Below are positions 7,590-16,670 of a stretch of DNA of 37,065 nt, in pieces. Made by a program: the position numbers and the translations under genes. Every line of letters starts with the position of its first letter. Position 1 is the first letter of the stretch. The DNA comes from Rufibacter roseus (lineage in GTDB: Bacteria > Bacteroidota > Bacteroidia > Cytophagales > Hymenobacteraceae), in NCBI RefSeq assembly GCF_001647285.1, contig NZ_LRML01000024.1:1-37065 (forward strand), in the 5' to 3' direction. The notes below the pieces were generated by a model. It was not told the DNA's origin and made no database searches. It saw only the letters and a program-made list of their open reading frames with translations.

Positions 7590-10517
7590 ATGCTACGCAA
7601 ACCACTCTACCCGCTGGTGCTGGCGGGGCTTTTAAGTCTTCCGGCCGTTGCCCAGAAAAAGAACGACAAACAACCACCCGCCACCCCTGCCAAAGAACGT
7701 CTTGACGGATACCAGCAGCGAGTACAGCTTCAGAAAAATTCTCTTGTCAGCAACTTGGCATTCCGGAATGTTGGACCCACGGTGATGAGTGGACGAGTAG
7801 TAGACGTAGACGTGAATCCGGCTGACCCTACTCAGTTCTACGTGGCCTACGCCTCCGGCGGATTGTGGCGTACGGTTAACAACGGCATATCTTTTGAGCC
7901 GCTGTTTGACCGAGAGGCGGTCTTAACTATAGGCGATATTTCAGTAGACTGGAAGAACAACACCATTTGGGTAGGCACCGGCGAGAGCAATTCAAGCCGC
8001 TCGTCTTACTCGGGTGTGGGTATCTACAAGAGTACCGATGGTGGTAAAACCTGGCAATACAAAGGGCTGCCTGAAAGCCACCACATTGGGCGGGTCATTC
8101 AGCACCCCACAGACCCGAACACCGTCTGGGTGGCGGCGCTGGGGCACCTGTATTCTCCAAATCCAGAGCGGGGCGTGTACAAAACCACCGATGGCGGCAA
8201 CACCTGGAAGCTAGTACTGAAAGGCGGAAACGAGAATACCGGAGCCGTTGATTTAGTCGTAGATCCGGCTAACCCGAATAACCTGTACGCCAGCCTTTGG
8301 CACCGCGAGCGGCGCGCCTGGAACTTCGTGGAAGGTGGCAGTTCCTCTGGCGTATTCAAGAGCACCAATGGCGGCGAAAGCTGGCAAAGGGTGAGCGGCG
8401 GTTTCCCTACGGGCGAAGGCATTGGCCGCATTGGCTTAAGCATTTTCCCGTCTAACCCCAACATCATTTACGCCAGCGTTGATAACCAGGACCTCCGGAA
8501 AGACGTGAAGCCGGTGGCTCAAACAAATAAGCTCCGGAAAGAGCAGTTCAAAGACTTCAGCAAAGAAGATTTCCTGAAGCTGGATGATGCGCTGGTGAAC
8601 GCTTTCTTAGACGAGAACAATTTCCCGCGCCAGTACACCGCCAAGAGCGTGAAAGAGATGGTACGCACCGATAAGTTGAGGCCCGTGGCGCTGTCAGACT
8701 TCTTGGTAGACGCCAATTCCGCCATGATAGAAACGCCCGTAACCGGAGCACAAGTGTACCGCTCTGCCGATGGCGGTAAAACCTGGGCCAAAGCGCATGA
8801 AAGTTACATAGATGACATGTACTACACCTACGGCTATTACTTCGGGGTAATCAGAGTATCACCTTTGAATGCCGACCATGTGTACCTGCTAGGTGTGCCC
8901 TTGCTGAAATCTGAAGACGCGGGTAAAACCTGGAAAGAAATTGGCGGCCCCAACGTGCATTCAGATCATCAGGACTTGTGGGTAAGCCCTAACCGGCCGG
9001 GCCACCTAGTGAACGGCAATGACGGCGGCATCAACATAACCTATGACGACGGAAAGACCTGGTTCAAAGCCAACACACCTGCGGTAGGGCAATTCTATTC
9101 AGTTGCCATTGACATGGCCACGCCTTACCACGTGTACGGAGGTCTGCAAGATAACGGCGTGTGGGGCGGCCCCAGCACCTACCAAGCCAGCCTTGGCTGG
9201 ACGGACAACGGCCGGTACCCTTACCAGCGCTACGGCGGCGGAGACGGCATGATGGTGCAGGTAGACTTCAGGGATAATAATACCTTGTACTCAGGCTCAC
9301 AGTACGGCAACTATTTCAGGCTGAACAAAGCCACTGGCCAGCGTATGTCCATTAAACCAAGACATGAGCTGGGGGAGCGGCCGCTGCGGTTCAACTGGGA
9401 AACGCCCATTTTGTTATCAAGGCACAACCAAGATGTGCTGTATTACGGCTCCAACAAGTTCCACCGGTCACTGAACAAAGGCGAGAATCTGGAAACACTT
9501 TCCGGAGACTTGACTAAAGGCGGGCGTTTGGGAGATGTAGGCTATGGTACCCTTACCAGCATTGAAGAGTCGCCTAAACGGTTCGGGTTGTTGTACGTGG
9601 GCTCAGACGATGGTTTAATTCATGTGAGCCGTGACGGGGGCTATACCTGGGCAAAGATATCTGACAAGTTACCGCAGAACATGTGGGTAAGCAGCCTCGC
9701 GGCCTCTTCTGAAGACGAAGGAACGGTGTACGCCACCTTGAACGGCTACCGCTGGGATGATTTCACGCCTTACCTGTACGTGTCGCAGGACTACGGTAAA
9801 ACTTGGAAACGCATTGGCACCAACTTGCCCAAAGAACCGCTAAACGTGGTAAAAGAAGATCCCAAGAACCCGAATCTATTGTACGTGGGTTCTGATAACG
9901 GTCTTTATGTGTCACTAGACAAAGGACAGACTTTTCAGGCTATGGGCGGGGAAGATTTGCCTTCGGTAGCGGTGCATGATCTGGCCATCCACCCTAGGGA
10001 AAATGATTTGATAGTAGGCACGCACGGCCGGTCTATTTACATAGGAAACTTAGCCCACTTACAGCAACTGACACCTGCCGTGCAGGCTAAAGGGGTTCAT
10101 GCTTTCCCGGTGAATGCACCGCAGTTTTCTGAGCGGTGGGGCCAACGGTACGGTACCTGGAGCGATGCCTACGTGCCTAGCATTTCGGTGCCTTTCTATG
10201 TCAATTCTCCTGGGGTTACAACCATCCGTATTAAAACAGACAAAGGCTTGGTGCTAAAAGAACTGACTGACCAGAGTGAGCGCGGGTTGAATTACGTGAC
10301 GTATGATCTCACTCATGATTCTTCTGCCGCCAGTATTTACGAGCAGGCTTTGAATGAGGGTCGTAAAGCCGGAGAGCAGGTGAAAGTGGCGACCGCAGCA
10401 GATCAGCGGTTTTACCTGCGCCCGGGTAAATATGTGGTAGAAATTGAAGCTAATGGTAGTAAGGCTACTCAAGAATTTACCTTGAAAGCTCCTGAAAGAA
10501 GGCAGGGCAGAGAATAA
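7590..10517 (+). CDS. Secreted VPS10/BNR-repeat (Asp-box) beta-propeller protein
   Basis: This 975-residue protein is exported by an N-terminal signal peptide (MLRKPLYPLVLAGLLSLPAVAQ). Most of the chain is repeated beta-propeller blades marked by at least nine Asp-box motifs of the S/T-x-D-G-G-x-T-W type. Examples are STDGGKTW (148-155), TTDGGNTW (~198), STNGGESW (~258), SADGGKTW (~391), SEDAGKTW (~441), SRDGGYTW (~680) and SQDYGKTW (~732). This is the sortilin/VPS10-like, 'WD40/YVTN/BNR-like' class, common and often annotated as glycosyl hydrolase in Bacteroidota. I see no sialidase FRIP motif, so glycosidase activity is not supported. A helical insert (about 315-380) interrupts the blades. 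The last 120 residues look like a beta-sandwich, and no T9SS tail is evident. It stands alone, and a terminator follows at 10541. Confidence 0.88.
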   Translation: MLRKPLYPLVLAGLLSLPAVAQKKNDKQPPATPAKERLDGYQQRVQLQKNSLVSNLAFRNVGPTVMSGRVVDVDVNPADPTQFYVAYASGGLWRTVNNGISFEPLFDREAVLTIGDISVDWKNNTIWVGTGESNSSRSSYSGVGIYKSTDGGKTWQYKGLPESHHIGRVIQHPTDPNTVWVAALGHLYSPNPERGVYKTTDGGNTWKLVLKGGNENTGAVDLVVDPANPNNLYASLWHRERRAWNFVEGGSSSGVFKSTNGGESWQRVSGGFPTGEGIGRIGLSIFPSNPNIIYASVDNQDLRKDVKPVAQTNKLRKEQFKDFSKEDFLKLDDALVNAFLDENNFPRQYTAKSVKEMVRTDKLRPVALSDFLVDANSAMIETPVTGAQVYRSADGGKTWAKAHESYIDDMYYTYGYYFGVIRVSPLNADHVYLLGVPLLKSEDAGKTWKEIGGPNVHSDHQDLWVSPNRPGHLVNGNDGGINITYDDGKTWFKANTPAVGQFYSVAIDMATPYHVYGGLQDNGVWGGPSTYQASLGWTDNGRYPYQRYGGGDGMMVQVDFRDNNTLYSGSQYGNYFRLNKATGQRMSIKPRHELGERPLRFNWETPILLSRHNQDVLYYGSNKFHRSLNKGENLETLSGDLTKGGRLGDVGYGTLTSIEESPKRFGLLYVGSDDGLIHVSRDGGYTWAKISDKLPQNMWVSSLAASSEDEGTVYATLNGYRWDDFTPYLYVSQDYGKTWKRIGTNLPKEPLNVVKEDPKNPNLLYVGSDNGLYVSLDKGQTFQAMGGEDLPSVAVHDLAIHPRENDLIVGTHGRSIYIGNLAHLQQLTPAVQAKGVHAFPVNAPQFSERWGQRYGTWSDAYVPSISVPFYVNSPGVTTIRIKTDKGLVLKELTDQSERGLNYVTYDLTHDSSAASIYEQALNEGRKAGEQVKVATAADQRFYLRPGKYVVEIEANGSKATQEFTLKAPERRQGRE

Positions 10518-10540
10518 CCCATAACGGTTTTGAAAAACGA

Positions 10541-10577
10541 AGAGGCCTCGGCAAATCATCTGCCGAGCCTCTGTTTT
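10541..10577. terminator. Terminator between convergent genes
   Basis: AGAGGCCTCGGCA (10541-10553) pairs with TGCCGAGCCTCT (10561-10572) with one bulged C. A T-run follows on the plus strand. It lies between the BNR gene and the oppositely oriented response regulator. Confidence 0.75.
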
Positions 10578-10610
10578 AGGCCTATTTTTAAGAAAACAGC
10601 TGGAAATCAG
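10571..10610. repeat. Dispersed ~40-nt palindrome, copy 6
   Basis: CTGTTTTAGGCCTA, core TTTTTAAGAAAA, right arm CAGCTGGAAATCAG. It overlaps the tail of the terminator at 10541-10577. Confidence 0.7.
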
Positions 10611-10621
10611 AAACTGTTGAT

Positions 10622-11080
10622 TTACTCTGCGTCTTCTTCTTCATCAGATAGGTCTGGCCGCTCAGTGCTTTCTTCCGAGCCAAAATGTTCTTTGATCAGG
10701 TGAATGGCGTCTGCTTGGGTGAGCGGTTTAGATAAGTGCCCGTCTACTTCTTTAAACTCTTTGAGTCTATGCAAATCATAGAAGCTGGCAGAAGAAGAAA
10801 GAGCAAAGAGTTTCTTCGCTTTTTGTTCGTCTGGTAAGAATTGATAGCGTTCCAGAAAATCAAAGCCATCCATCCCAGACATTTTAATGTCCACCAGAAT
10901 AAGGTCAAGAGGTAATTCTGCGGATAAGTGTTCTGGTCCGGCTAAGTATGCCAAGGCGGCCTGGCCGTCGGTGACAATGTCTATCTGCTGGGCAATTTCC
11001 GCTTTATTGAGCACGCGCTTGTTCATGTAGTTGGTGATCTCGTCGTCGTCAATCAATAAAATCCGGTTTATCTTTTCCAT
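10622..11080 (-). CDS. Single-domain response regulator
   Basis: This 152-residue CheY-like receiver protein receives a phosphoryl group from a histidine kinase. The acidic triad is Asp11-Asp13 (LLIDDDE), the phospho-acceptor is Asp64 (ILVDIKMSGMDG), the switch Ser is Ser95 (ALSSS) and the conserved Lys is Lys118 (LSKPL). No DNA-binding or enzymatic output domain follows. The chain ends in a short acidic tail (SDEEEDAE). It is of the type often found next to hybrid kinases in Cytophagales, but no kinase gene is adjacent here, so its partner is unknown. It converges with the BNR gene and is transcribed away from the lipoprotein gene at 11479. Confidence 0.92.
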   Translation of the reverse strand: MEKINRILLIDDDEITNYMNKRVLNKAEIAQQIDIVTDGQAALAYLAGPEHLSAELPLDLILVDIKMSGMDGFDFLERYQFLPDEQKAKKLFALSSSASFYDLHRLKEFKEVDGHLSKPLTQADAIHLIKEHFGSEESTERPDLSDEEEDAE

Positions 11081-11478
11081 ATGTTGGGGCGCAAATTAGT
11101 CGTTCAAATATAGTGCAAAAGGCGTTCAGAGCCGCTAAAAGGAGCATTGGCTCACTTGTTTAGTGCTATGCAATTCTTCTGCCTAAGTAGGTTTAGCGTT
11201 ATAGTCAACTGCTGCCATGTGATGCCTTGGCTGAACTAGTAACGTGTATTTTAAAAAAAGTTTTCTTATACGCAAAAGAAGTGCTTTAGTAGCCGTATAG
11301 AAGTTTCCAAGACTGAGAGTGGGAAAATGAAATAAATCTTGTTAGGGCCATTCATTGTTTAGCAAAAGTAATTAATGGTTTCAGAGCTGCCAGAAGCACA
11401 AACTCCTCAGAAAATTAAGTATCTTCCTGACCATTTTTAGGGAGGTGTATAAATAATTACAAAATCAGTAGAGCGTAC
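11081..11478. other. Divergent intergenic region, nothing recognised
   Basis: These 398 nt separate the divergent response regulator and lipoprotein genes. I found no gene, strong hairpin or dispersed palindrome. Promoters for both genes must lie here, but no clear TAnnTTTG box stands out. Confidence 0.5.
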
Positions 11479-12483
11479 ATGAAAAAGAGAATAGTGCCAG
11501 CTAAGTTTGGTATGGGAATGTTGGTGGTTGCGGCAGGCTTGGTAGCCTCTGGGTGCAGTTCAGAAGGAAAACAGAAGGAGGGAGGAGTTGTTCAAACCGC
11601 TTCTGCTGATTCTTTGCGTTCTGATCAAAAAGATAGTGCTGTAGTAGAAACAAACCCTACTCAGACCCAACAAGTCGAAGACAGTACCCACACCTTCGGC
11701 ACCATTCTACCTAATAAGAGAATTATAGCCTATTACGGTAACCCCTTGTCAAAACGCATGGGTATTCTAGGAGAGCTGCCCCCAGAGCAAATGCTGGCAA
11801 GGCTAGATGAGGAAGTAAAGGCTTGGGAAGAGGCCGATCCTGCTACGCCGGTGCAGCCTGCCCTGCACGTGATCATGCTTACCGCCCAAGGCAAACCCTT
11901 GAAGAGCAACACCTACAGTCTGCGTATGAGCGGCCATGTGGCAGACAGCGTGATCTCTTGGGCCAAAACCAGAAACGCCATTGTTTTTTTAGACATACAG
12001 ATAGGTAAGAGCACTTTTGAAAAAGAAATACCGCATTTAGAGAAGTACCTGAAGTTGCCGCAGGTGCATTTGGGCATTGACCCTGAGTTTGCCATGAAAA
12101 AAGGGGGAATACCGGGCGGTAAAATTGGCACCGTAGACGCGGAAGATATAAACTACGCCACCGGTTATCTTTCTGACCTTGCTACAAAGCACAACCTGCC
12201 TCCAAAAATCTTGGTGGTGCACCGCTTTACCCAAGGCATGGTCACCAACTATAAAAACATTAAAATCAGGCCAAATGTGCAGATTGTCATGCACATGGAC
12301 GGCTGGGGTGATAAACCATTGAAGCGCGACTCCTATAGAGCCTACATTAAGAAAGAACCAGTGCAGTTCACCGGGTTTAAAATTTTCTATAAAAACGATA
12401 CCAAGAAACCCGGTTGGAAATTATTCACACCAGAGGAATTATTGAAACTTGACCCGGTTCCGCACTATATACAATATCAATAA
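11479..12483 (+). CDS. Lipoprotein of unknown function, possible TIM-barrel-like domain
   Basis: This 334-residue protein has a lipoprotein signal, with lipobox VASGC and acylated Cys26, followed by a low-complexity Ser/Thr/Gln-rich linker (about 27-72). The folded part starts near IIAYYGNP (about 76-83). It has alternating strands and helices with conserved-looking motifs: HVIMLTAQGK, IVFLDIQIGKS, VHLGIDPEFAM, ILVVHRFTQGM and IVMHMDGWGD. The spaced strands ending in Asp/Glu or His suggest a TIM-barrel, glycosidase- or deacetylase-like fold, with IDPEF and HMDGWG as possible active-site ends. That is inference from pattern only. I do not recognise a named family with certainty. It is followed by a weak AT-rich terminator and seems monocistronic. 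Confidence 0.75.
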   Translation: MKKRIVPAKFGMGMLVVAAGLVASGCSSEGKQKEGGVVQTASADSLRSDQKDSAVVETNPTQTQQVEDSTHTFGTILPNKRIIAYYGNPLSKRMGILGELPPEQMLARLDEEVKAWEEADPATPVQPALHVIMLTAQGKPLKSNTYSLRMSGHVADSVISWAKTRNAIVFLDIQIGKSTFEKEIPHLEKYLKLPQVHLGIDPEFAMKKGGIPGGKIGTVDAEDINYATGYLSDLATKHNLPPKILVVHRFTQGMVTNYKNIKIRPNVQIVMHMDGWGDKPLKRDSYRAYIKKEPVQFTGFKIFYKNDTKKPGWKLFTPEELLKLDPVPHYIQYQ

Positions 12484-12489
12484 TTATTT

Positions 12490-12519
12490 TTTACTGCTAA
12501 ATTCATAGTAAATTTTTTT
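12490..12519 (+). terminator. Weak AT-rich terminator
   Basis: TTTACT (12490-12495) pairs with AGTAAA (12507-12512), and seven T follow directly, starting just after the lipoprotein stop codon. The stem is short and AT-rich. Confidence 0.4.
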
Positions 12520-12537
12520 AATATCATAATTTCGGTT

Positions 12538-12568
12538 AGCTTTAGTGCATAGTTAAATGCCTAAAGCT
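12538..12568. other. 31-nt hairpin
   Basis: AGCTTTAG (12538-12545) pairs with CTAAAGCT (12561-12568), and inside it GCAT pairs with ATGC. Together they make a 12-bp stem with one bulged T and a 6-nt loop. No T-run follows. It lies about 55 nt after the lipoprotein gene and 300 nt before the propeller gene. Confidence 0.5.
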
Positions 12569-12797
12569 TTCCGGACTTTGGCATGTCCATCAGATTAACT
12601 GTGTTGGTTGGTTTTTTTAAAGCAAAGTTTGGAGCTCCCTCTCCTCTTTTGGGCTCTATTTGCTATGATGGGTAGTTAGATCTATTGGATCATACAAGCG
12701 GCTCTCGTTTCTGCTGAGGGTCCTGTTTCTTCTGGGAGAAAATAAGTTAGAAAATGTTTATCCGCTGTGCAAAACCAGTAACGGTGTTGCCAGTGGC

Positions 12798-12834
12798 TTT
12801 TTGTTTTACTGGAATAGTATAATTCTTATATTTT
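12798..12834 (+). promoter_or_regulatory. Possible Bacteroidota-type promoter of the first propeller gene
   Basis: TTTTTG (12798-12803) and TATATTTT (12827-12834), separated by 23 nt, resemble the -33 TTTG and -7 TAnnTTTG elements. The predicted start would leave a leader of about 25 nt before the ATG at 12868. This was judged by eye. Confidence 0.33.
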
Positions 12835-12867
12835 TAGTTCAGTATTCTTAACCTAACCTAATTTATC

Positions 12868-15800
12868 ATGAAGAAAAAGCTACCTTTTAAACAATGGCTA
12901 ATGGCAGGGGCGATGTGTCTTTTGGGCACCAGTTCGCTCTTTGCGCAACAAGCTCCAGATTATGAGTTCCAGTGTAAAACTAGAAATGCTACCACAAATG
13001 CATGTACTGTTTCATTTGAAAATGCAGCAGCCGCTAACGTGCATGGTGTAGCGGTTGGAAGACAAGGCAAGGTTTGGTACGTGCAGTATACCAGAGGTAT
13101 ACTAGTACGTAACCCAGATGGTACCAAGCATGAGTTGACCAGTAACAAACTGGATTTTTTTACAGTTGGTGGAGTGCCTGATAAATCTCGGATAGATTCT
13201 ATACACTACCCTGGGCTTACCAAGCCTGACGCTGCCGTAAATTTGCGTGGTATTGGCACAGCGCATGATGGCAATATTTTGGTTGTGGTTAACCATACTA
13301 TACTTTATAAGTTAGATGCTGTTACTGGAGAGCCGCTGGCGCGTTGGGTAAGCCCAACAACTATGTCCAGTCCTTCATCTACTGCTGATGGTTATGTCTA
13401 TGTTGGGGGAGTTTCGGCTAATAATAACTACATATTAAAGGAAAGCACTACTACGGCAGGAACGTATGTGGTAGAGGCAAACAATTTTGAACTACCTAAC
13501 CGTGGAGCCGCAGTTTCAAGAACAGCCACCATCTCGCCAGATGGTACTGCTATTTATGTTTCTTTAGAAAATACCAATGTAAGAAGGTATACAAGAGGAG
13601 CTGGTGATGCATGGAATGTCTGGACAGAGCAAGCAAACATGGTACACGGAGCCACTACGAAAGTGGCTTATGCTTTATCTGGAGACCGAGTATTCACGCT
13701 TTCTGAGCCTAACGGAGCCACACCTGCTACTCTAAAGCTTACTGATTTCACAACGCCTGCAAATTCATATGAACTTGCTCTACCAGATGTTACTTCTGCA
13801 GATTTAAGAGGCCTTGCCTTTACTGATGGCCTTGATACAATGTACATTGCCTCACATGCAACAGGTAGAATCTTTACTTATATAGAAAACGTTCCTGTTA
13901 TTCCCCCCCGTACCATTGGAGAGATACTGCCAACGTACAAGCGCGTTTGTATAGAAACAGATCCTGGAACAGGTGAGTGTATCAACTACTTCCCTACAAA
14001 TATATCTAGAGCCGAGCAGCTTCAAGCAGTTGCGGTAGACAACCAAAGCAAAGTATGGGTGGCAATATATAATGATGGCCTTGTCGTACGTAACCCTGAT
14101 GGTACAAGAGCGCAATTAACTAGCACCAACTTATCATACGCTGCTGTGCCCACCGGAGACCAATCTGTAATTACCCAGATTCGCTTTAATGGCTTTACTG
14201 ATGCCGCTGATAGAGTACGTAGTGTGGCAAGAGCCCATGATGGCAATATCTTAACCATTGTTGGAGATAAGATTCTGTACAAGCTAAACGCCGTTACAGG
14301 AGAGCCTATGGCTCGTTGGACGGCCGAAGGCTTGCCATCATTAGCCACCGTTTCATCTTCAGCTGATGGGCTGATATTTTTGCACAGTGTTCTAGGCTCT
14401 GATAATGCTCACTACACCTTGCGCCAAAGCACTACTGACCCAACCACTTTTGAAGTAGTACAAAACAGATTTGAGCTGCCAAACAGAGTAGGTTGGTCTT
14501 CCCGTTCAAGCTCTATTTCACCTGAAGGTACAACTGTGCTTGTTTCAAGCGAAACGAAAACCGTTAACGTTTATGACAAAGATGAGAATGGTAACTGGGT
14601 TGAAGGCGAAGACATTATAACATTGGCAAACAGCAAAAAAGCATTTGCTGTAGACAAACTGCGAGTGATCACACTTCATGAACCTTCTGATGACGCGCCG
14701 GCCTCGCTTAACTTCCACACCAGAGCTGATTTAACCAGCGCATGGGAGCTGCAGTGGAGCCAACCTTTAGAAGGAATGACAGCTGCCGACATAGATTTGC
14801 GCGGGCTTGGGTTCAGTGCCTATTTAGATACTGTGTATGTTGGTTCTTATATGACTGGTGCCACTTATCGGTATATTGCCCAAAAACCAACAGACTATAC
14901 CATCGCGCAGGTTCGTCCGGTAGATGCTCAAGGGGTTGCCGAAAAGGCAGGTGAGTATGTGCGCCTGAACGGTACCGTAAATACTGGAAACTTGTCTGCT
15001 GCTGGTTACAACTTTGTGATGATTGAGAATGGTGCCGGTGTTCAGGTTTATAATGAAACCAAAGGTGTTATGACCTATACGCCAACGGTTGGTGACAACA
15101 TTGAGGTGATTGGTACTTTAGAGCAAAACAAAGGAATGCTGCGGTTAAATGTAGAGTACATCAAGGTAGAGTCTACAGGTAACGCCGTAACTGCCCCTAC
15201 AGTAGTAACTGCTTTAACTGAAGCCAATGAGGCGCTGCCAGTACGCATAGAACAAGCTACCCTAGTAGATGCTTCTCAGTGGACTACAGGTCAAGGTGAA
15301 GACGGCTTTACGGTGCAAGTTCAGAAAGGAACAGAAACTATAAATGTATACATTCCTAGCTCGTCTGCATTGTACAACATGGCTGCCCCTGCCGGAGAAT
15401 TGCAACTAGATGGAATTGTCTTCCAGTCAAGAGAAGAAGCTCCGTTTACCTCGGGTTACTACGTGGTGCCACAGTCAGCGCAAGACATTAAATATGCTAC
15501 TACTGTTCTGGCTGATGTGCAGTGGTGCGCTGGCGAAGAGTTCAATTTGCCAGCCTATGCCATGGGCGCTAACCCTGCAGCAGCTACTGTGCGGGTAGAA
15601 CTGTCAGACGCCCTTGGTTCATTTACAACACCTCAGGTAATTGGTACCTACCAAGGTACTGGTGCTGGCCAGGTGGCGGTTACTGTTCCGGATGTTATAA
15701 CTGGTGCCGGGTACCGTGTTCGGTTAGTGTTGGAGGCTCCTGAGCTTACCAACCTGCTGAGCCAGTCTATTACCATCACGAATGCCCCAGATGCTGACTT

Positions 15801-16254
15801 CTCACAAGCCGGTGATGTACTTACTGCTACGGAAGGTGATGCCTACCAGTGGTACAAAGACGGCGTTGCCATAACAGGAGCTGAAGGTACTGCCCGTACA
15901 TACACTGCCACACAGTCAGGGCAGTATAGAGTAGAGGTGACTACCGGTGGGTGTTCTTCCATGTCAGATCAGAAATCTGTGGTGGTGACTGCCATCCGGA
16001 AAGATGCTGAGGCTCAGGCTGTGAAATTATATCCGGTGCCAACTACCGGTGAGTTGTTCCTGACTATGCCAGGATCTGTCCGTAAGGCTACCCGAGTGGT
16101 TGTAACAGACCTGGCAGGCAAAACAGTGCTGGCTGCTGAGCTACACGGTAGTGAGACACTGGCTATGGACTTAACCAAACAAGCTGCCGGTGTTTACCTG
16201 GTAGTGCTTGAAACACCAGAAGGTAAAATTGTTCGCCGTGTAGTGAAACAATAA
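12868..16254 (+). CDS. T9SS-exported protein with two tandem propeller domains, OB-like module and Ig-like domain
   Basis: The protein has 1128 residues. A signal peptide (MKKKLPFKQWLMAGAMCLLG..., cleavage near Ala26) is followed by two tandem copies of one propeller domain, about 31-345 and 348-670. They share HG/QAVAV...KVW, VRNPDGT and AHDGNIL (132-138 and 456-462), then LYKL-AVTGEP-ARW; the copies are offset by 324 residues. Each copy opens with two Cys ten residues apart. Next comes an OB-like module (about 676-880, opening YTIAQVRPVDAQGV), then an Ig-like region (about 880-1048, with YQWYKDGVAITGA). The T9SS type A sorting tail runs 1052-1128 (VKLYPVPTTGELFLTMP, ending VRRVVKQ). It should cross the outer membrane by T9SS and be released or anchored at the surface. 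No catalytic motif is visible, so a binding role is likely. It is the first of three paralogues. Confidence 0.88.
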   Translation: MKKKLPFKQWLMAGAMCLLGTSSLFAQQAPDYEFQCKTRNATTNACTVSFENAAAANVHGVAVGRQGKVWYVQYTRGILVRNPDGTKHELTSNKLDFFTVGGVPDKSRIDSIHYPGLTKPDAAVNLRGIGTAHDGNILVVVNHTILYKLDAVTGEPLARWVSPTTMSSPSSTADGYVYVGGVSANNNYILKESTTTAGTYVVEANNFELPNRGAAVSRTATISPDGTAIYVSLENTNVRRYTRGAGDAWNVWTEQANMVHGATTKVAYALSGDRVFTLSEPNGATPATLKLTDFTTPANSYELALPDVTSADLRGLAFTDGLDTMYIASHATGRIFTYIENVPVIPPRTIGEILPTYKRVCIETDPGTGECINYFPTNISRAEQLQAVAVDNQSKVWVAIYNDGLVVRNPDGTRAQLTSTNLSYAAVPTGDQSVITQIRFNGFTDAADRVRSVARAHDGNILTIVGDKILYKLNAVTGEPMARWTAEGLPSLATVSSSADGLIFLHSVLGSDNAHYTLRQSTTDPTTFEVVQNRFELPNRVGWSSRSSSISPEGTTVLVSSETKTVNVYDKDENGNWVEGEDIITLANSKKAFAVDKLRVITLHEPSDDAPASLNFHTRADLTSAWELQWSQPLEGMTAADIDLRGLGFSAYLDTVYVGSYMTGATYRYIAQKPTDYTIAQVRPVDAQGVAEKAGEYVRLNGTVNTGNLSAAGYNFVMIENGAGVQVYNETKGVMTYTPTVGDNIEVIGTLEQNKGMLRLNVEYIKVESTGNAVTAPTVVTALTEANEALPVRIEQATLVDASQWTTGQGEDGFTVQVQKGTETINVYIPSSSALYNMAAPAGELQLDGIVFQSREEAPFTSGYYVVPQSAQDIKYATTVLADVQWCAGEEFNLPAYAMGANPAAATVRVELSDALGSFTTPQVIGTYQGTGAGQVAVTVPDVITGAGYRVRLVLEAPELTNLLSQSITITNAPDADFSQAGDVLTATEGDAYQWYKDGVAITGAEGTARTYTATQSGQYRVEVTTGGCSSMSDQKSVVVTAIRKDAEAQAVKLYPVPTTGELFLTMPGSVRKATRVVVTDLAGKTVLAAELHGSETLAMDLTKQAAGVYLVVLETPEGKIVRRVVKQ

Positions 16255-16270
16255 GCAACCTACTATTTTA

Positions 16271-16305
16271 AAAAAGGGTCTCTGCAAAGAGACCCTTTTT
16301 GTTTT
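16271..16305 (+). terminator. Terminator of the first propeller gene
   Basis: AAAAAGGGTCTCT (16271-16283) pairs perfectly with AGAGACCCTTTTT (16288-16300) around the loop GCAA. The T-run leads directly into a dispersed palindrome. Confidence 0.88.
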
Positions 16306-16337
16306 AGGCATGTTTTTGCTAAACGAAGCAAAAAGTA
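16300..16337. repeat. Dispersed ~40-nt palindrome, copy 7
   Basis: TGTTTTAGGCATG is followed by TTTTTGCT and AGCAAAAA, which form an alternative 8-bp inner stem. The inner stem sequence differs from other copies but keeps pairing. Confidence 0.6.
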
Positions 16338-16521
16338 ATACAAGAGCAGGCTGTATTCTGTAGCTCTATAGACTGTAGGCTTTGGGTTTAACAACTGAAG
16401 TCAAGAAGCATGTTTGCCGAGTTTTATTTTTGTTAAATATGCTTGTGTTTGATATTCAGTGTTTTGCGAAATAAATTATTTAAGGTTTGTTTTTAATAAA
16501 TTTTAATATTTGTTCCTGTTT

Positions 16522-16567
16522 CTTTGCATTTAATAAGCAGATAATATAATTTGCGCTATATGCAAAG
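16522..16567 (+). promoter_or_regulatory. Inverted repeat framing a possible promoter
   Basis: CTTTGCAT (16522-16529) and ATGCAAAG (16560-16567) are perfect 8-nt inverted arms. The left arm supplies a TTTG, and TATAATTTG (16545-16553) follows about 20 nt later, close to a TAnnTTTG box but with one extra base. It could be a promoter overlapped by an operator. Confidence 0.33.
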
Positions 16568-16670
16568 CAGAAGTAACTTTTACAGGATTTACTATTTTGC
16601 TACCTGTTGCTGAACAACAAGCACTAAAAACTATTCTAATTGTAACACCACTAACCTAACCGATCAAACC

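Larger units (their letters stand above)
12484..12867. other. Intergenic region before the propeller-protein cluster
   Basis: No gene is seen in these 384 nt. It holds the weak terminator at 12490-12519, a hairpin at 12538-12568 and a possible promoter near 12798-12834 for the first propeller gene. Confidence 0.55.
16255..16670. other. Intergenic region between first and second propeller genes
   Basis: No gene is present. After the terminator and palindrome (to 16337) the sequence is strongly AT-rich. It contains an inverted repeat at 16522-16567 that may frame a promoter of the second propeller gene. Confidence 0.6.

Noticed and set aside
7514..7705. 63-residue open frame overlapping the start of the BNR protein
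   Set aside because: It overlaps the signal peptide coding region in another frame and has no recognisable features.
7590..10517. Sialidase or other glycosidase function for the BNR protein
   Set aside because: Asp-boxes alone mark a propeller fold; I see no FRIP motif or catalytic Tyr/Glu arrangement, so only the fold is claimed.
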